From Solimonas variicoloris DSM 15731 (GTDB lineage: Bacteria > Pseudomonadota > Gammaproteobacteria > Nevskiales > Nevskiaceae): DNA of 64,000 bases. Shown one piece after another: positions 7,110 to 17,776 of this stretch. The stretch spans positions 1 through 64,000 of the forward strand of contig NZ_KB907939.1 in assembly GCF_000382285.1 (NCBI RefSeq), written 5' to 3'. The translations under genes were made by a program, and so were the position numbers. The notes under the pieces were generated by a model that saw only the letters and a program-made list of their open reading frames with translations, was not told where the DNA came from and ran no database searches. The first letter of the stretch is position 1. Each line of letters begins with the position of its first letter.

Positions 7110-7697
7110 TCAGTCATGCGCGCGCGGCGGGGCCTGCGGGCGCTCGGCATGGCGTTTCGCGCGCTCGGCGCGGCGCTCCTGCAGCTGCCGGGCCTGTTCC
7201 GGGGTCAGGGTCGCGACCAGCTCGGAGCTGACGCGGGCGCGCAGGCGCAGCTGGTCGCGTTCGATCTGGCCGGCCTGCTCGGCGAGCTTGTCGCTCTGCG
7301 CGACGTAGTCCTTGGCCTGCGGATCGAGCGCGGCGAGGCTGCGGTGCAGATCGCGCTCGCGCTTGAACAGGTCGCGCCGTTCGCGGTGATGCTTGACGGA
7401 AATGTCGTCGATCGCGTCCTGCTGCGCGTCACTGAGGTCCAGGCCGCGCAGCTCGCGCCCCAGCGGGCCGCCGGGACCGACGTGCATCGGGTTGCCGGCG
7501 CGGCCGCGGCCTTCGCCGTGCCGCATCGCATGGTGCAGGCCGCGCCCGCCCGGCGCCGGGGCGAGCTCGGGCGCGTCGGCTTCGGCCGCCGGCGGCGGCA
7601 GCGGTGCGGCGGCCGGCGCGGCGGCGAAAGCCGCGGTCGTGGCGGCGGCGAGTGCCAGCGCGGCGCCGAGCGAGGCCTGTTTGAAGGAAAGTTTCAT
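7110..7697 (-). CDS. cpxP: CpxP/Spy-family periplasmic protein
   Basis: A 195-residue exported protein starting MKLSFKQASLGAALALAAAT, a signal peptide with cleavage near AFA-AAP. A Pro/Ala-rich linker and a His/Gly-rich patch are followed by the helical LTxxQ domain (LSDAQQDAIDDI and LTPEQARQLQERRAE) typical of CpxP, Spy and CnrX relatives. Such proteins bind misfolded proteins or metal in the periplasm and damp CpxA. It is the first gene of the operon and the likely direct CpxR target. Longer upstream starts would precede the signal peptide and are unlikely. Confidence 0.78.
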   Translation of the reverse strand: MKLSFKQASLGAALALAAATTAAFAAAPAAAPLPPPAAEADAPELAPAPGGRGLHHAMRHGEGRGRAGNPMHVGPGGPLGRELRGLDLSDAQQDAIDDISVKHHRERRDLFKRERDLHRSLAALDPQAKDYVAQSDKLAEQAGQIERDQLRLRARVSSELVATLTPEQARQLQERRAERAKRHAERPQAPPRAHD

Positions 7698-7740
7698 TGT
7701 CGACTCCGGGGTCGGATGCGCCACAAGTGATGGCGTCGAC

Positions 7741-7793
7741 GTTATAGGCCCGGGGCGCGCAAGGATGCGCTGCGCTTTGTAAAGAATAGTAAC
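7741..7793 (-). promoter_or_regulatory. cpxP promoter region with CpxR box
   Basis: GTAAAGAATAGTAAC at 7779-7793 matches the CpxR consensus GTAAA-N5-GTAAA at nine of ten defined bases. A -10-like TATAAC on the minus strand (7741-7746) places the box about 40-50 bp upstream of the start point, an activator position. The box lies between cpxP and the divergent EAL-protein gene, so it could affect either. Confidence 0.65.
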
Positions 7794-7876
7794 CATCGGC
7801 CTCGGCTTGTCGTTATCCTCCCCGTAGAATGAAGATGGATGTCCATAGTGGGTAAATGGGGGAATAGCTGTCGGCG

Positions 7877-9937
7877 ATGAGGGTCCGGACCAAACTCCTG
7901 GCCGTAATGATCCTGGTGAACCTGGCCATCGTGCTGGCCGGGCTGGTGATCGTGCCGTCCCTCGATGCCGACCGCGACATCGAGTCGGACGTGCTCGGCC
8001 GTGCCAACCGCGTGGCGATGACGGTGGTGCTGCAGCGCGCGCTGGCCGATGTCCGCCGCGAGAGCGCCGCGCTGCAGGCCGACCTCGCGGCCGGCGCCGA
8101 TCCGGCGCTGGCGCTGGCGCGGCTGCAGTCGGCCCGCGCCATGGTCCGCAACCAGCTTGCCTTCCTGCCGTCCCGCAACGAGGCCGGCGTCACCGCGCTG
8201 CGCCAGTACATCGAGGACGGCGACGCCCAGCTCGAGGCCCTGCTGCAGCCGCCGCTCGATGCCGCGCGCGCCGAGCAGGCGGTGCGCCTCGGCGCGGCGC
8301 TCGACGATCGCGCCGGCCGGCAGCTGTCGACGTTGATGGAGCGCGACAACGCCGAGGGGCTGCGAGATACGGCGACCGAATTCACGCGGCTGCACCGCCG
8401 GCTCGCCATCGCGCTCGGCGCGGTGCTCGGTGCGCTGCTGCTGTCGGTGGCGCTGTCGGTGTTCGCGTACCGGCGCGTGCTGCGGCCGCTCGGCTCGGTC
8501 ACCGGCAGCCTCAACGCGGTGCTGACCGGCCGCCAGCCGAACAGCAACATGATCGAGACCGCCGACGAATTCGGCGACATCGTGCGCGCGATGCGGCGCA
8601 TCCAGGCGCAGGCCGAGCACATCCGCCGCATCGCCTATCTCGATCCGGGCAGCGGCCTGCCGAATCGCAACAGCCTCGACGCCGAGCTGCGCGAGGTGCG
8701 TCGCCTGCGGCCGATCGATGGCACGCACGGCCTGCTGCTGATCGGCGTCGACACTTACGTGGCGATCCGCAGCGGCTTCGGCACGCGGCTGGCCGAGGCG
8801 GCGATGCGCACGGCCGGCGAACGCCTGCGCAATCTGGACGTGCTGCCGACGCAGACCTTCCGCGTCGACGCCGAGACGATCGCCCTGCTGATCGACCGCG
8901 GCAGCACCGAGGCGGTGACCCGCGTCGATCTCAAGCGCATCGCCGCCGAGGCGCTGCTGCGCCTCGCGCAGCCGGTCGAGGTCGACGAGCAGCGCTTCCT
9001 GCTGACCGCCAACGCCGGCGGCGCGGTGTATCCGGACGACGCGCGCGATCCGGAGGAATACGTCAACGTCTGCCTCGAGGCGCTGCGCCTGGCGCGCAGC
9101 GAGGGCGCCGGCCACCTGCGCTTCGGCGAGCGCGGCCACACGCATCGTCTGCGCCGCCATCTGGCGCTGACCGAGCAGATCCGCAGCGGCCTGCGCCAGG
9201 GCCAGTTCGTGCCGTTCTTCCAGCCGATTGTCGACGTCGCGCGCCGCAAGGTCGTCGGCGCCGAGACGCTGACGCGCTGGCGCCAGCCGGACGGCCGCGT
9301 CACGCTGCCGAGCGAGTTCATCTTCGTCGCCGAGGGCTCGGACCTGATCGCCGACATGACGCGCGCCGTGCTGGCGCGCGCCTGTACCACCTTCCGCAAC
9401 TGGAACGATCGCGGCTACGAGCTGCGCGTGTCGTTCAATCTGTCCGCCAAGCTGCTGTCGGCGAACGTGCTCGACATCGTGCGCGAGGCGCTCAAGGAGA
9501 GCAGCATCAATCCGGCCCATCTGGTCGCCGAGGTCACCGAGACGGCGCTGGTCGGCAACGTCGACGACGTCAGCCTCGTGCTCGACGACCTGCGCAATCT
9601 CGGCGTGATGCTGTCGCTCGACGACTTCGGCACCGGCTATTCGTCGCTAACGCATCTGTATCGCTTCGATGTCGGCGGACTCAAGATCGATCCGGTGCTG
9701 ACGCGTGCCGCGGCGCAGAACCGCCGCGTGCAGGAAATCATCCGCAGCCTCGTGCAGCTGACCAGCGCGCTCGACATCACGCTGATTTCCGAAGGCGTCG
9801 AGACCGAGGACGACATGCGCCTGATGCGGAAGCTCGGCGTGCGTCTGATGCAGGGCTTCTTCTTCAGCCGTGCGATGCCGGAGGAGCAGTTCCTCGACTG
9901 GCTGCGCAATTACGAGGCTGGCATTCTCGCCGCCTGA
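7877..9937 (+). CDS. HAMP-GGDEF(degenerate)-EAL membrane protein
   Basis: A 686-residue signalling protein. TM1 is about 7-28, a periplasmic helical sensor about 30-175, TM2 about 176-200, then a HAMP-like linker. The GGDEF-type domain (about 255-420) has lost its signature: the motif position reads RVDAETIALL, so it should not make c-di-GMP. The C-terminal EAL domain is well kept: GAETLTRW (EAL read as ETL, glutamate kept), FNLSAKLL, EVTETALV, LDDFGTGYSS, KIDPVL and SEGVETEDD. It is therefore probably a c-di-GMP phosphodiesterase or receptor. Only 40 bp separate it from the RiPP precursor gene, so co-transcription is likely. Confidence 0.85.
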   Translation: MRVRTKLLAVMILVNLAIVLAGLVIVPSLDADRDIESDVLGRANRVAMTVVLQRALADVRRESAALQADLAAGADPALALARLQSARAMVRNQLAFLPSRNEAGVTALRQYIEDGDAQLEALLQPPLDAARAEQAVRLGAALDDRAGRQLSTLMERDNAEGLRDTATEFTRLHRRLAIALGAVLGALLLSVALSVFAYRRVLRPLGSVTGSLNAVLTGRQPNSNMIETADEFGDIVRAMRRIQAQAEHIRRIAYLDPGSGLPNRNSLDAELREVRRLRPIDGTHGLLLIGVDTYVAIRSGFGTRLAEAAMRTAGERLRNLDVLPTQTFRVDAETIALLIDRGSTEAVTRVDLKRIAAEALLRLAQPVEVDEQRFLLTANAGGAVYPDDARDPEEYVNVCLEALRLARSEGAGHLRFGERGHTHRLRRHLALTEQIRSGLRQGQFVPFFQPIVDVARRKVVGAETLTRWRQPDGRVTLPSEFIFVAEGSDLIADMTRAVLARACTTFRNWNDRGYELRVSFNLSAKLLSANVLDIVREALKESSINPAHLVAEVTETALVGNVDDVSLVLDDLRNLGVMLSLDDFGTGYSSLTHLYRFDVGGLKIDPVLTRAAAQNRRVQEIIRSLVQLTSALDITLISEGVETEDDMRLMRKLGVRLMQGFFFSRAMPEEQFLDWLRNYEAGILAA

Positions 9938-9977
9938 TCCCACGACGCGGACCCGTCCGCCCATGCCGGAGCCATCG

Positions 9978-10295
9978 ATGAAAACCCCTGCCTGCAAGTC
10001 GCTCGCGCTGGCGCTCGGCGCCGCCTTCGCCGCCGGCGCCGCCAACGGTTTCGCCGCCACTGACCTCGGCCGCGGCTACGAGCTGGCCGCCAACACCGAG
10101 CCGGCGCCGAAGACGCCGGCGGCCCCGGTTGCCGCGCCGGCGTCGCAGCCGGCCGATGCCGGCAAAGCCGCCGACAAGACGGCCGACAAGGCGGCGGAAA
10201 AGGCTGCCGACAAGGCGAACGGCAAGGCCGACAAGGCCGCCGAGCACGCCTGCGGCGAGGGCATGTGCGGCAGCGCGCCGCCGCCGGCGCGTTGA
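9978..10295 (+). CDS. HvfA/BufA-like RiPP precursor peptide
   Basis: A 105-residue secreted precursor. It starts with a signal peptide (MKTPACKSLALALGAAFAAG, cleavage near NGFA-ATD), then an Ala/Pro-rich and Ala/Lys/Asp-rich spacer (repeats of the type DKAADKTADKAAEKA). The C-terminal EHACGEGMCGSAPPPAR contains two tandem E-x-x-C-G motifs, EHACG and EGMCG. HvfA of Haemophilus has repeated EGKCG motifs whose cysteines become oxazolone/thioamide copper ligands through a DUF692 enzyme, and the next gene here is DUF692. The start at 9978 is chosen because the signal peptide begins there. The product is probably a periplasmic copper-binding peptide; the chemistry is inferred from the family. Confidence 0.8.
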   Translation: MKTPACKSLALALGAAFAAGAANGFAATDLGRGYELAANTEPAPKTPAAPVAAPASQPADAGKAADKTADKAAEKAADKANGKADKAAEHACGEGMCGSAPPPAR

Positions 10296-11104
10296 ACGAC
10301 CGCGGGCGCGTCGGCCTCGGCCTGCGCCGCGGTCTGCTCGACGCGCTGGAAGGTGAGGACGCGCCGCTCGACTTTCTCGAACTCGCGCCCGAAAACTGGC
10401 TCGAGCTCGGCGGCCGCGACGCGCGCCGTCTGCGCGCGCTGGCGGCCCGCTTTGCGCTGAAGGCGCACGGGCTGTCGCTGTCGCTCGGCGGCTTCGCGCC
10501 GCTCGATCTCGACTTCGTCGGCCAAGTGGCGCGCTTCCTCGATGCGTTCGGCATCGACGACTACAGCGAGCACCTGAGCTGGTGCGCCGACGACGGCCAG
10601 CTCTACGAGCTGCTGCCGATGCCGTTCAGCGCCGAGGCGGTCGAGCACGTCGCCGCGCGCGTGCGCCGCGTGCAGGCGCTGACCGGCCGCCGCCTGGCGC
10701 TGGAGAACATCAGCTATTACGCGAGCCTCGGCGGCGAGCTCGACGAGCCGCAGTTCATCGCCGCGGTGCTCGACGCGGCCGACTGCGAGCTGCTGCTCGA
10801 CGTCAACAACGTCTACGTCAACGGCCGCAATCACGGCTACGACCCGCGCGCCTTCATCGACGCGCTGCCGGCGGCGCGCGTGCGCGGCTTCCACATCGCC
10901 GGTCACCGGCGCGGCGACGATGGCGTCTGCGTCGACACGCACGGCGAGGCGGTGGCGCCGGCGGTCTGGGAACTCTATGCGTATGCCTGCCGGCGTTTCG
11001 GCGCGCGGCCGACGCTGCTCGAACGCGACAGCGCGCTGCCGCCGTTCGCCGAGCTGTGCGCCGAGCTGGACACGATCCGCCGCCTGCAGGCCGCGAGCGC
11101 ATGA
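10292..11104 (+). CDS. DUF692 multinuclear-iron RiPP-modifying enzyme (HvfB/BufB-like)
   Basis: A TIM-barrel protein of about 270 residues in the family of methanobactin MbnB and HvfB/BufB, which oxidise cysteines of a precursor to oxazolone/thioamide or thiooxazole groups using a multi-iron centre. Visible family signatures are APENW, KAHGLSLSLGG, DDYSEHLSW, LALENISYY, LDVNNVYVNGRNHGYDP, HIAGH and DTHGEAV, which supply the His, Asp, Glu and Asn ligands. A TTG start at 10292 overlaps the precursor stop (TTGA); a GTG at 10265 is an alternative. The stop overlaps the next start (ATGA). The tight coupling supports a dedicated precursor-enzyme pair. Confidence 0.88.
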   Translation: MNDRGRVGLGLRRGLLDALEGEDAPLDFLELAPENWLELGGRDARRLRALAARFALKAHGLSLSLGGFAPLDLDFVGQVARFLDAFGIDDYSEHLSWCADDGQLYELLPMPFSAEAVEHVAARVRRVQALTGRRLALENISYYASLGGELDEPQFIAAVLDAADCELLLDVNNVYVNGRNHGYDPRAFIDALPAARVRGFHIAGHRRGDDGVCVDTHGEAVAPAVWELYAYACRRFGARPTLLERDSALPPFAELCAELDTIRRLQAASA

Positions 11105-11853
11105 GCGAGACCGCGCTCGCCGCGCGCCAGCACGCGTTCGCCCGGGCCCTGCGCGATCCGTCGCTGCCGGCGCCGGCCGGGCTCGATCCGGCGCGCCTGG
11201 CGCTGTACCGGCGGCTGCTGCGCGATAACGTCGACCGCGCGCTGGCGCGAGTGTTTCCGGTGCTGCGGCGCACACTCGCGGCGGCGACCTGGGACGCCTG
11301 CCGCGACGACTTCCTGCTCCGCCACCACTGCCGCACGCCGCTGTTCCGGGCGCTCGGCGGCGAGTTCGTGCGCTATCTGGAGCACCGCGACGGCGGGCCG
11401 CCGCTGCCGGCCTACGCGGCGGCGCTGGCGCATTACGAGTGGCTGGAGGCCTGGCTGGCGGCGGCGCCGGACCCGGCCGAGCCCGGGCCGCTGCGCGACG
11501 GCGACCTGCTCGACGGCGTGCCGGTGCTGTCGCCGCTGGTCGTGCTGCAGGCCTACGACTGGCCGGTGCACCGCATCGGCGCGGCGCTGCAGCCGGCGGC
11601 GCCGCTCGCCGTGCCGGTGTTCCTGCTGCTCAACCGCGACGCCGCCGGCACGGTGCGTTTCCTGGAGGTCGACGCGCTCGGCGCGGCGCTGGTCGACAGC
11701 CTGCGTCGCGCGCCGCAGCGCAGCGGGCGCGCCCAGCTGAGCGCACTGGCGGCGCATCACGGCCTGGCGCCGGACGTCGCGTTCGCCGCCGGCGGCGCCC
11801 TGCTGGCCCGCCTGCGCGAGCGCGGCGCGATACTGGGCGTGCGCGCCGCCTGA
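11101..11853 (+). CDS. DUF2063 RiPP partner protein (HvfC/BufC-like)
   Basis: A 250-residue protein of the DUF2063 family, the usual partner of DUF692 enzymes and thought to present the precursor leader. The N-terminal helical domain carries the family pattern [43 protein letters not shown] and FVRYLE. The C-terminal half is a mixed domain ([19 protein letters not shown]). Its ATG overlaps the DUF692 stop by 4 bp, so translation is coupled. No DoxX-type fourth gene follows; the next gene is prfC after about 210 bp. Confidence 0.85.
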   Translation: MSETALAARQHAFARALRDPSLPAPAGLDPARLALYRRLLRDNVDRALARVFPVLRRTLAAATWDACRDDFLLRHHCRTPLFRALGGEFVRYLEHRDGGPPLPAYAAALAHYEWLEAWLAAAPDPAEPGPLRDGDLLDGVPVLSPLVVLQAYDWPVHRIGAALQPAAPLAVPVFLLLNRDAAGTVRFLEVDALGAALVDSLRRAPQRSGRAQLSALAAHHGLAPDVAFAAGGALLARLRERGAILGVRAA

Positions 11854-12039
11854 GGCGGCGGGGGCGCTCGCCGCGCGTTCGCCGTCCGCCGGCGCGGCCC
11901 GGCCGCAGTGCCGCGCGGCGCGGCGGCCGCGGCGGGGCGTGCAGCGCCGTTGCCAGCCGCTCCGGCGGGGTAGGGCGACCGTTCGTCGCTGCCCGCCGGA
12001 CCCCGGCCGGCGCGGCGGCGTGCGGGGCGGTGCAGCGGG

Positions 12040-12045
12040 TACAAT
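12040..12045 (+). promoter_or_regulatory. -10 element of prfC
   Basis: TACAAT is followed by a GC-rich discriminator (GCGCGC) 22 bp upstream of the prfC start. A CCGGAGG ribosome-binding sequence lies between them. No good -35 is visible. The 214 bp between the RiPP cassette and prfC holds nothing else I can identify. Confidence 0.45.
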
Positions 12046-12067
12046 GCGCGCCCACCCGGAGGCCTCC

Positions 12068-13666
<1,599 letters not shown>

Positions 13667-13756
13667 GGGGGCATGCCGCTGCTGGCGCGACTTTCGCATC
13701 CTTTTTCCGCTGTTCCCGGCGCACTGTCGCGCTGTCACCGTCGATGCAAGACTTAG

Positions 13757-14918
<1,162 letters not shown>

Positions 14919-14926
<8 letters not shown>

Positions 14927-16172
14927 GACGCCGGCGCCGGCGCGGCATGATCCGTATGCCGCGCTGCGCTATCCGGAGTTCCGGGCGCTGGCGGTCGGCG
15001 CTTTCCTGCTCAGCTGCGGGCTGCTGATCCAGGAAGTCGCGCTCGCCTACGAGATCTACCGCGTTACGCACGACCCGCTGTCGCTCGGCCTGATCGGTCT
15101 GGCCGAAGCGGTGCCGTTCATCACGCTGGCGCTGTTCGGCGGGCATCTCGCCGACCGCCGCGAGAAGCGCGGCATCATCCGCGCCGCGATCGCGGTGATC
15201 TTCGCCGGCTCGCTGGCGCTGGCGGCGCTGTCATGGCCGGGCGTGCGCGCGCAGCTGGCGCCCCACGTCTGGCTGTTCAGCGCCTACGGATTGATCGCGC
15301 TGGTCGGTTTCGCGCGCGGCTTCTACTCGCCGGCGGCGTCTTCGCTGCGCGCCTTTCTGGTGCCGCGCGAGGTCTACGGCAACAGCGCAACCTGGTGGAG
15401 CACCTTCTTCCAGACCGGCGCGATCCTCGGCCCGGTGTCGGCCGGCTTCCTGTTCGCGCTCGGCGGCCTGTCCGGCACGCTGGCGGTCGTGGTCGCGATG
15501 TTCACCGGCAGTCTGCTGCTGATCTCGTTCGTGAAGCCGCGCCCGGTGGCGCCCGGCGCCAGCGCCGGCAATCTGTGGGCGAGCCTGCGCGAAGGCATCG
15601 ACTACGTTTTCGGCAACAAGATCATCCTCTACGCGATCTCGCTCGACATGTTCTCGGTGCTGTTCGGCGGCGTGGTCGCACTGCTGCCGGTCTTCGCCGA
15701 GGACATCCTGCGCGTCGGGCCCGAGGGGCTCGGCCTGCTGCGCGCGGCGCCGGCGATCGGCGCGCTGCTGACCGTGGTCTGGTGCGCCTACCATCCGCCG
15801 CTGGCGCGGCCGTGGCGCAACCTGCTGCTGGCGGTGCTCGGCTTCGGCCTGGCGACCTTCGTGTTCGCGGTGTCGAAGTGGTTCTGGCTGTCGATCGCGG
15901 CGCTGTTCGCGACCGGCGCGTTCGACAGCGTCAGCGTCGTGATCCGCAACACCATCATGCAGGCGGTGCCGCCGGATCACCTGCGCGGCCGCGTGCAGGC
16001 CGTCAACAGCATCTTCATCAGCTCGTCGAACGAGCTGGGCGCGTTCGAATCCGGGCTCGCCGCCAAGCTGCTCGGCACGGTGCCGTCGGTGATCGCCGGC
16101 GCGGCGGTGACCTGCGGCGTCGTCGCCTGGATGTGGCGGCGCTCGCGCGAGCTGTTCACCGTGAAACTGTAG
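14919..16172 (+). CDS. MFS transporter, EntS-like
   Basis: A 417-residue membrane protein with about 12 hydrophobic helices. It resembles the MFS_3 family (EntS enterobactin exporter and relatives). The loop [16 protein letters not shown] is the MFS motif A between helices 2 and 3, and [21 protein letters not shown] near helices 10-11 is typical of the EntS subgroup. The substrate is unknown; the family exports siderophores and drugs. The gene starts inside the end of the desaturase gene, and the operon may continue into the LOG gene 11 bp on. Confidence 0.8.
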
Positions 16173-16183
16173 GGCCGAATTCC

Positions 16184-16765
16184 ATGCGCATTTGCGTCTT
16201 CTGCGGTTCCAGCGCCGGCGCGCGGCCGGCCTATTGCGCGGCGGCGGTTGCGTTCGGCGAGGCGCTGGCCGATGCCGGCATCGGCCTGGTCTACGGCGGC
16301 GCTTCGGTCGGCCTGATGGGCGCCGTCGCCGACGCAGCGCTGGCGCGCGGCGGCGAGGTCATCGGCGTGATGCCGCGCGCGCTCGCCGATCGCGAGCTGG
16401 CGCATCGCGGCCTGACGCAGCTGCACGTGGTCGGCTCGATGCACGAGCGCAAGGCGCTGATGGCGGAGCTGTCCGATGCCTTCGTCGCGCTGCCGGGCGG
16501 GCTCGGCACCTTCGAGGAACTGTTCGAGATCTGGACCTGGGTGCAGCTCGGTCATCACCGCAAGGCCTGCGCGATGCTCAATACCGAGGGCTACTACGAC
16601 GGCCTGCTCGCCTTCCTCGACCACGCCGTCGACGAGGCGTTCATCAAGCCGCTGCATCGCGGCACGCTGCGCGTCGAGCGCGATCCGGCGGCGCTGCTCG
16701 ATGCGATCCGCGCCTATATGCCGCCGCCGGCGACCGGCAAGTGGATCGGCCGCAACGAGACTTGA
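16184..16765 (+). CDS. LOG-family phosphoribohydrolase
   Basis: A 193-residue Rossmann-fold protein with the signature [13 protein letters not shown] (PGGxGTxxE) and the N-terminal FCGSSAG nucleotide-binding loop. The LOG family (TIGR00730) cleaves ribose 5-phosphate from AMP and cytokinin riboside monophosphates; in most bacteria the physiological role is unclear. Length matches short type-I LOGs. It lies 11 bp after the MFS gene on the same strand and ends 15 bp before a convergent gene. Confidence 0.9.
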   Translation: MRICVFCGSSAGARPAYCAAAVAFGEALADAGIGLVYGGASVGLMGAVADAALARGGEVIGVMPRALADRELAHRGLTQLHVVGSMHERKALMAELSDAFVALPGGLGTFEELFEIWTWVQLGHHRKACAMLNTEGYYDGLLAFLDHAVDEAFIKPLHRGTLRVERDPAALLDAIRAYMPPPATGKWIGRNET

Positions 16766-16780
16766 ACGCGGGGCTGCGCC

Positions 16781-17476
16781 TCAGGGCTTCTGGCGCGCGG
16801 TGTTGACCACCGTCGCCGCGAGTCCGAACGGCTGATCGCCGATCAGCTCGCGCAGGCGCGTCGGCAGGTGGCGCTTGTCGAGCTGCAGCACCGAGACCTG
16901 CGCGAAACCATCCGTCGCTTCGCCGGCCCAGGTCTCGGCGATCGGCTGATCGCCGGTGCGCTTGGGGCGGATGCCGAGCGCGGCCAGACGTTCCTGCTGC
17001 GGCAGCAGGCCATGGCTGCCGGCGTCGAGCGAAGCGGTCGAGGCCTGGATCTCGACCCAGGTGTTGAGATCGAGCTGCAGCAGCGGCTCGGCCAGGCGGC
17101 GGACCAGCGGCACGGCGAGCGCGCGCTGCGCGACGCTCTGCACGGCATGGCCGGCGCGTTCGGCGAGGCGCAGCGAGCGGCCGGCCGGCGCCGGCGGCGT
17201 TGTTCCGGCGGGCGGCAGCGCCGCGCGCTCCGAGCCGTCTTGCCGCGCCTGTGCGGCGGCCAGCGCCGGCCGCAGCGCGCTCGCGAAATTGGTTTGCAGG
17301 TGCGCGCGCAGGCGCAGCCGTTCGCCGTCGGCCTGCGGCTCGGTGACCATCTGCACCTGCAGCTTCCACAGGGGTTCTTTTTCGCCGACCGGCAGCTCGG
17401 CGACGAACGCGAAATTCTCGGTGGCCGGCGCCACCGCCTGCGTCTTGTGCTTGCCGCGCCGGTTTAAGATCGCCAT
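16781..17476 (-). CDS. Hypothetical protein
   Basis: A 231-residue soluble protein not recognised. It begins MAILNRRGKHKTQ, basic and without a signal peptide. It has an Ala/Gln-rich middle (about 70-110), a hydrophobic patch around LVRRLAEPLLQLDL, and a C-terminal half with alternating beta/alpha character (WVEIQASTASLDAG, VSVLQLDKRHLP). The ATG at 17476 is preferred because longer frames run into the divergent acylphosphatase region. It is convergent with the LOG gene and divergent from acylphosphatase by 27 bp. Confidence 0.55.
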   Translation of the reverse strand: MAILNRRGKHKTQAVAPATENFAFVAELPVGEKEPLWKLQVQMVTEPQADGERLRLRAHLQTNFASALRPALAAAQARQDGSERAALPPAGTTPPAPAGRSLRLAERAGHAVQSVAQRALAVPLVRRLAEPLLQLDLNTWVEIQASTASLDAGSHGLLPQQERLAALGIRPKRTGDQPIAETWAGEATDGFAQVSVLQLDKRHLPTRLRELIGDQPFGLAATVVNTARQKP

Positions 17477-17503
17477 GGGTTTTCCTCGATGCACACTTCG
17501 AGC

Positions 17504-17776
17504 ATGTCGACATCGTACCGGTTCCGCGTCCGCGGCCGCGTCCAGGGCGTCTTCTTCCGGCAATCGACGCGCGAACGCGCCGACGCGCTCGGTTTGTCGG
17601 GCTGGGTCGAAAACCGTCCCGACGGCAGCGTCGAGGGCCTGGCCTGCGGCGCCGCGCCGGCGCTCGATGCCTTGCGCGAATGGCTGCAGCACGGCCCGCC
17701 GCGGGCGCGCGTCGATGCGCTCGACTGGGAGCGCAGCGACGAGCCCGCGGCGGCCGGCTTCAGCGTGCGGCGCTAG
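17504..17776 (+). CDS. acyP: Acylphosphatase
   Basis: A 90-residue acylphosphatase that hydrolyses carboxyl-phosphate bonds. The family pattern is complete: FRVRGRVQGVFFRQSTRERA with the catalytic arginine after VFF, and GWVENRPDGSVE with the catalytic asparagine. Length equals the family norm if translation starts at the second ATG (17504); a start at 17489 would add five residues. The stop codon shares CTAG with the stop of the convergent GMC gene. Confidence 0.93.
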   Translation: MSTSYRFRVRGRVQGVFFRQSTRERADALGLSGWVENRPDGSVEGLACGAAPALDALREWLQHGPPRARVDALDWERSDEPAAAGFSVRR

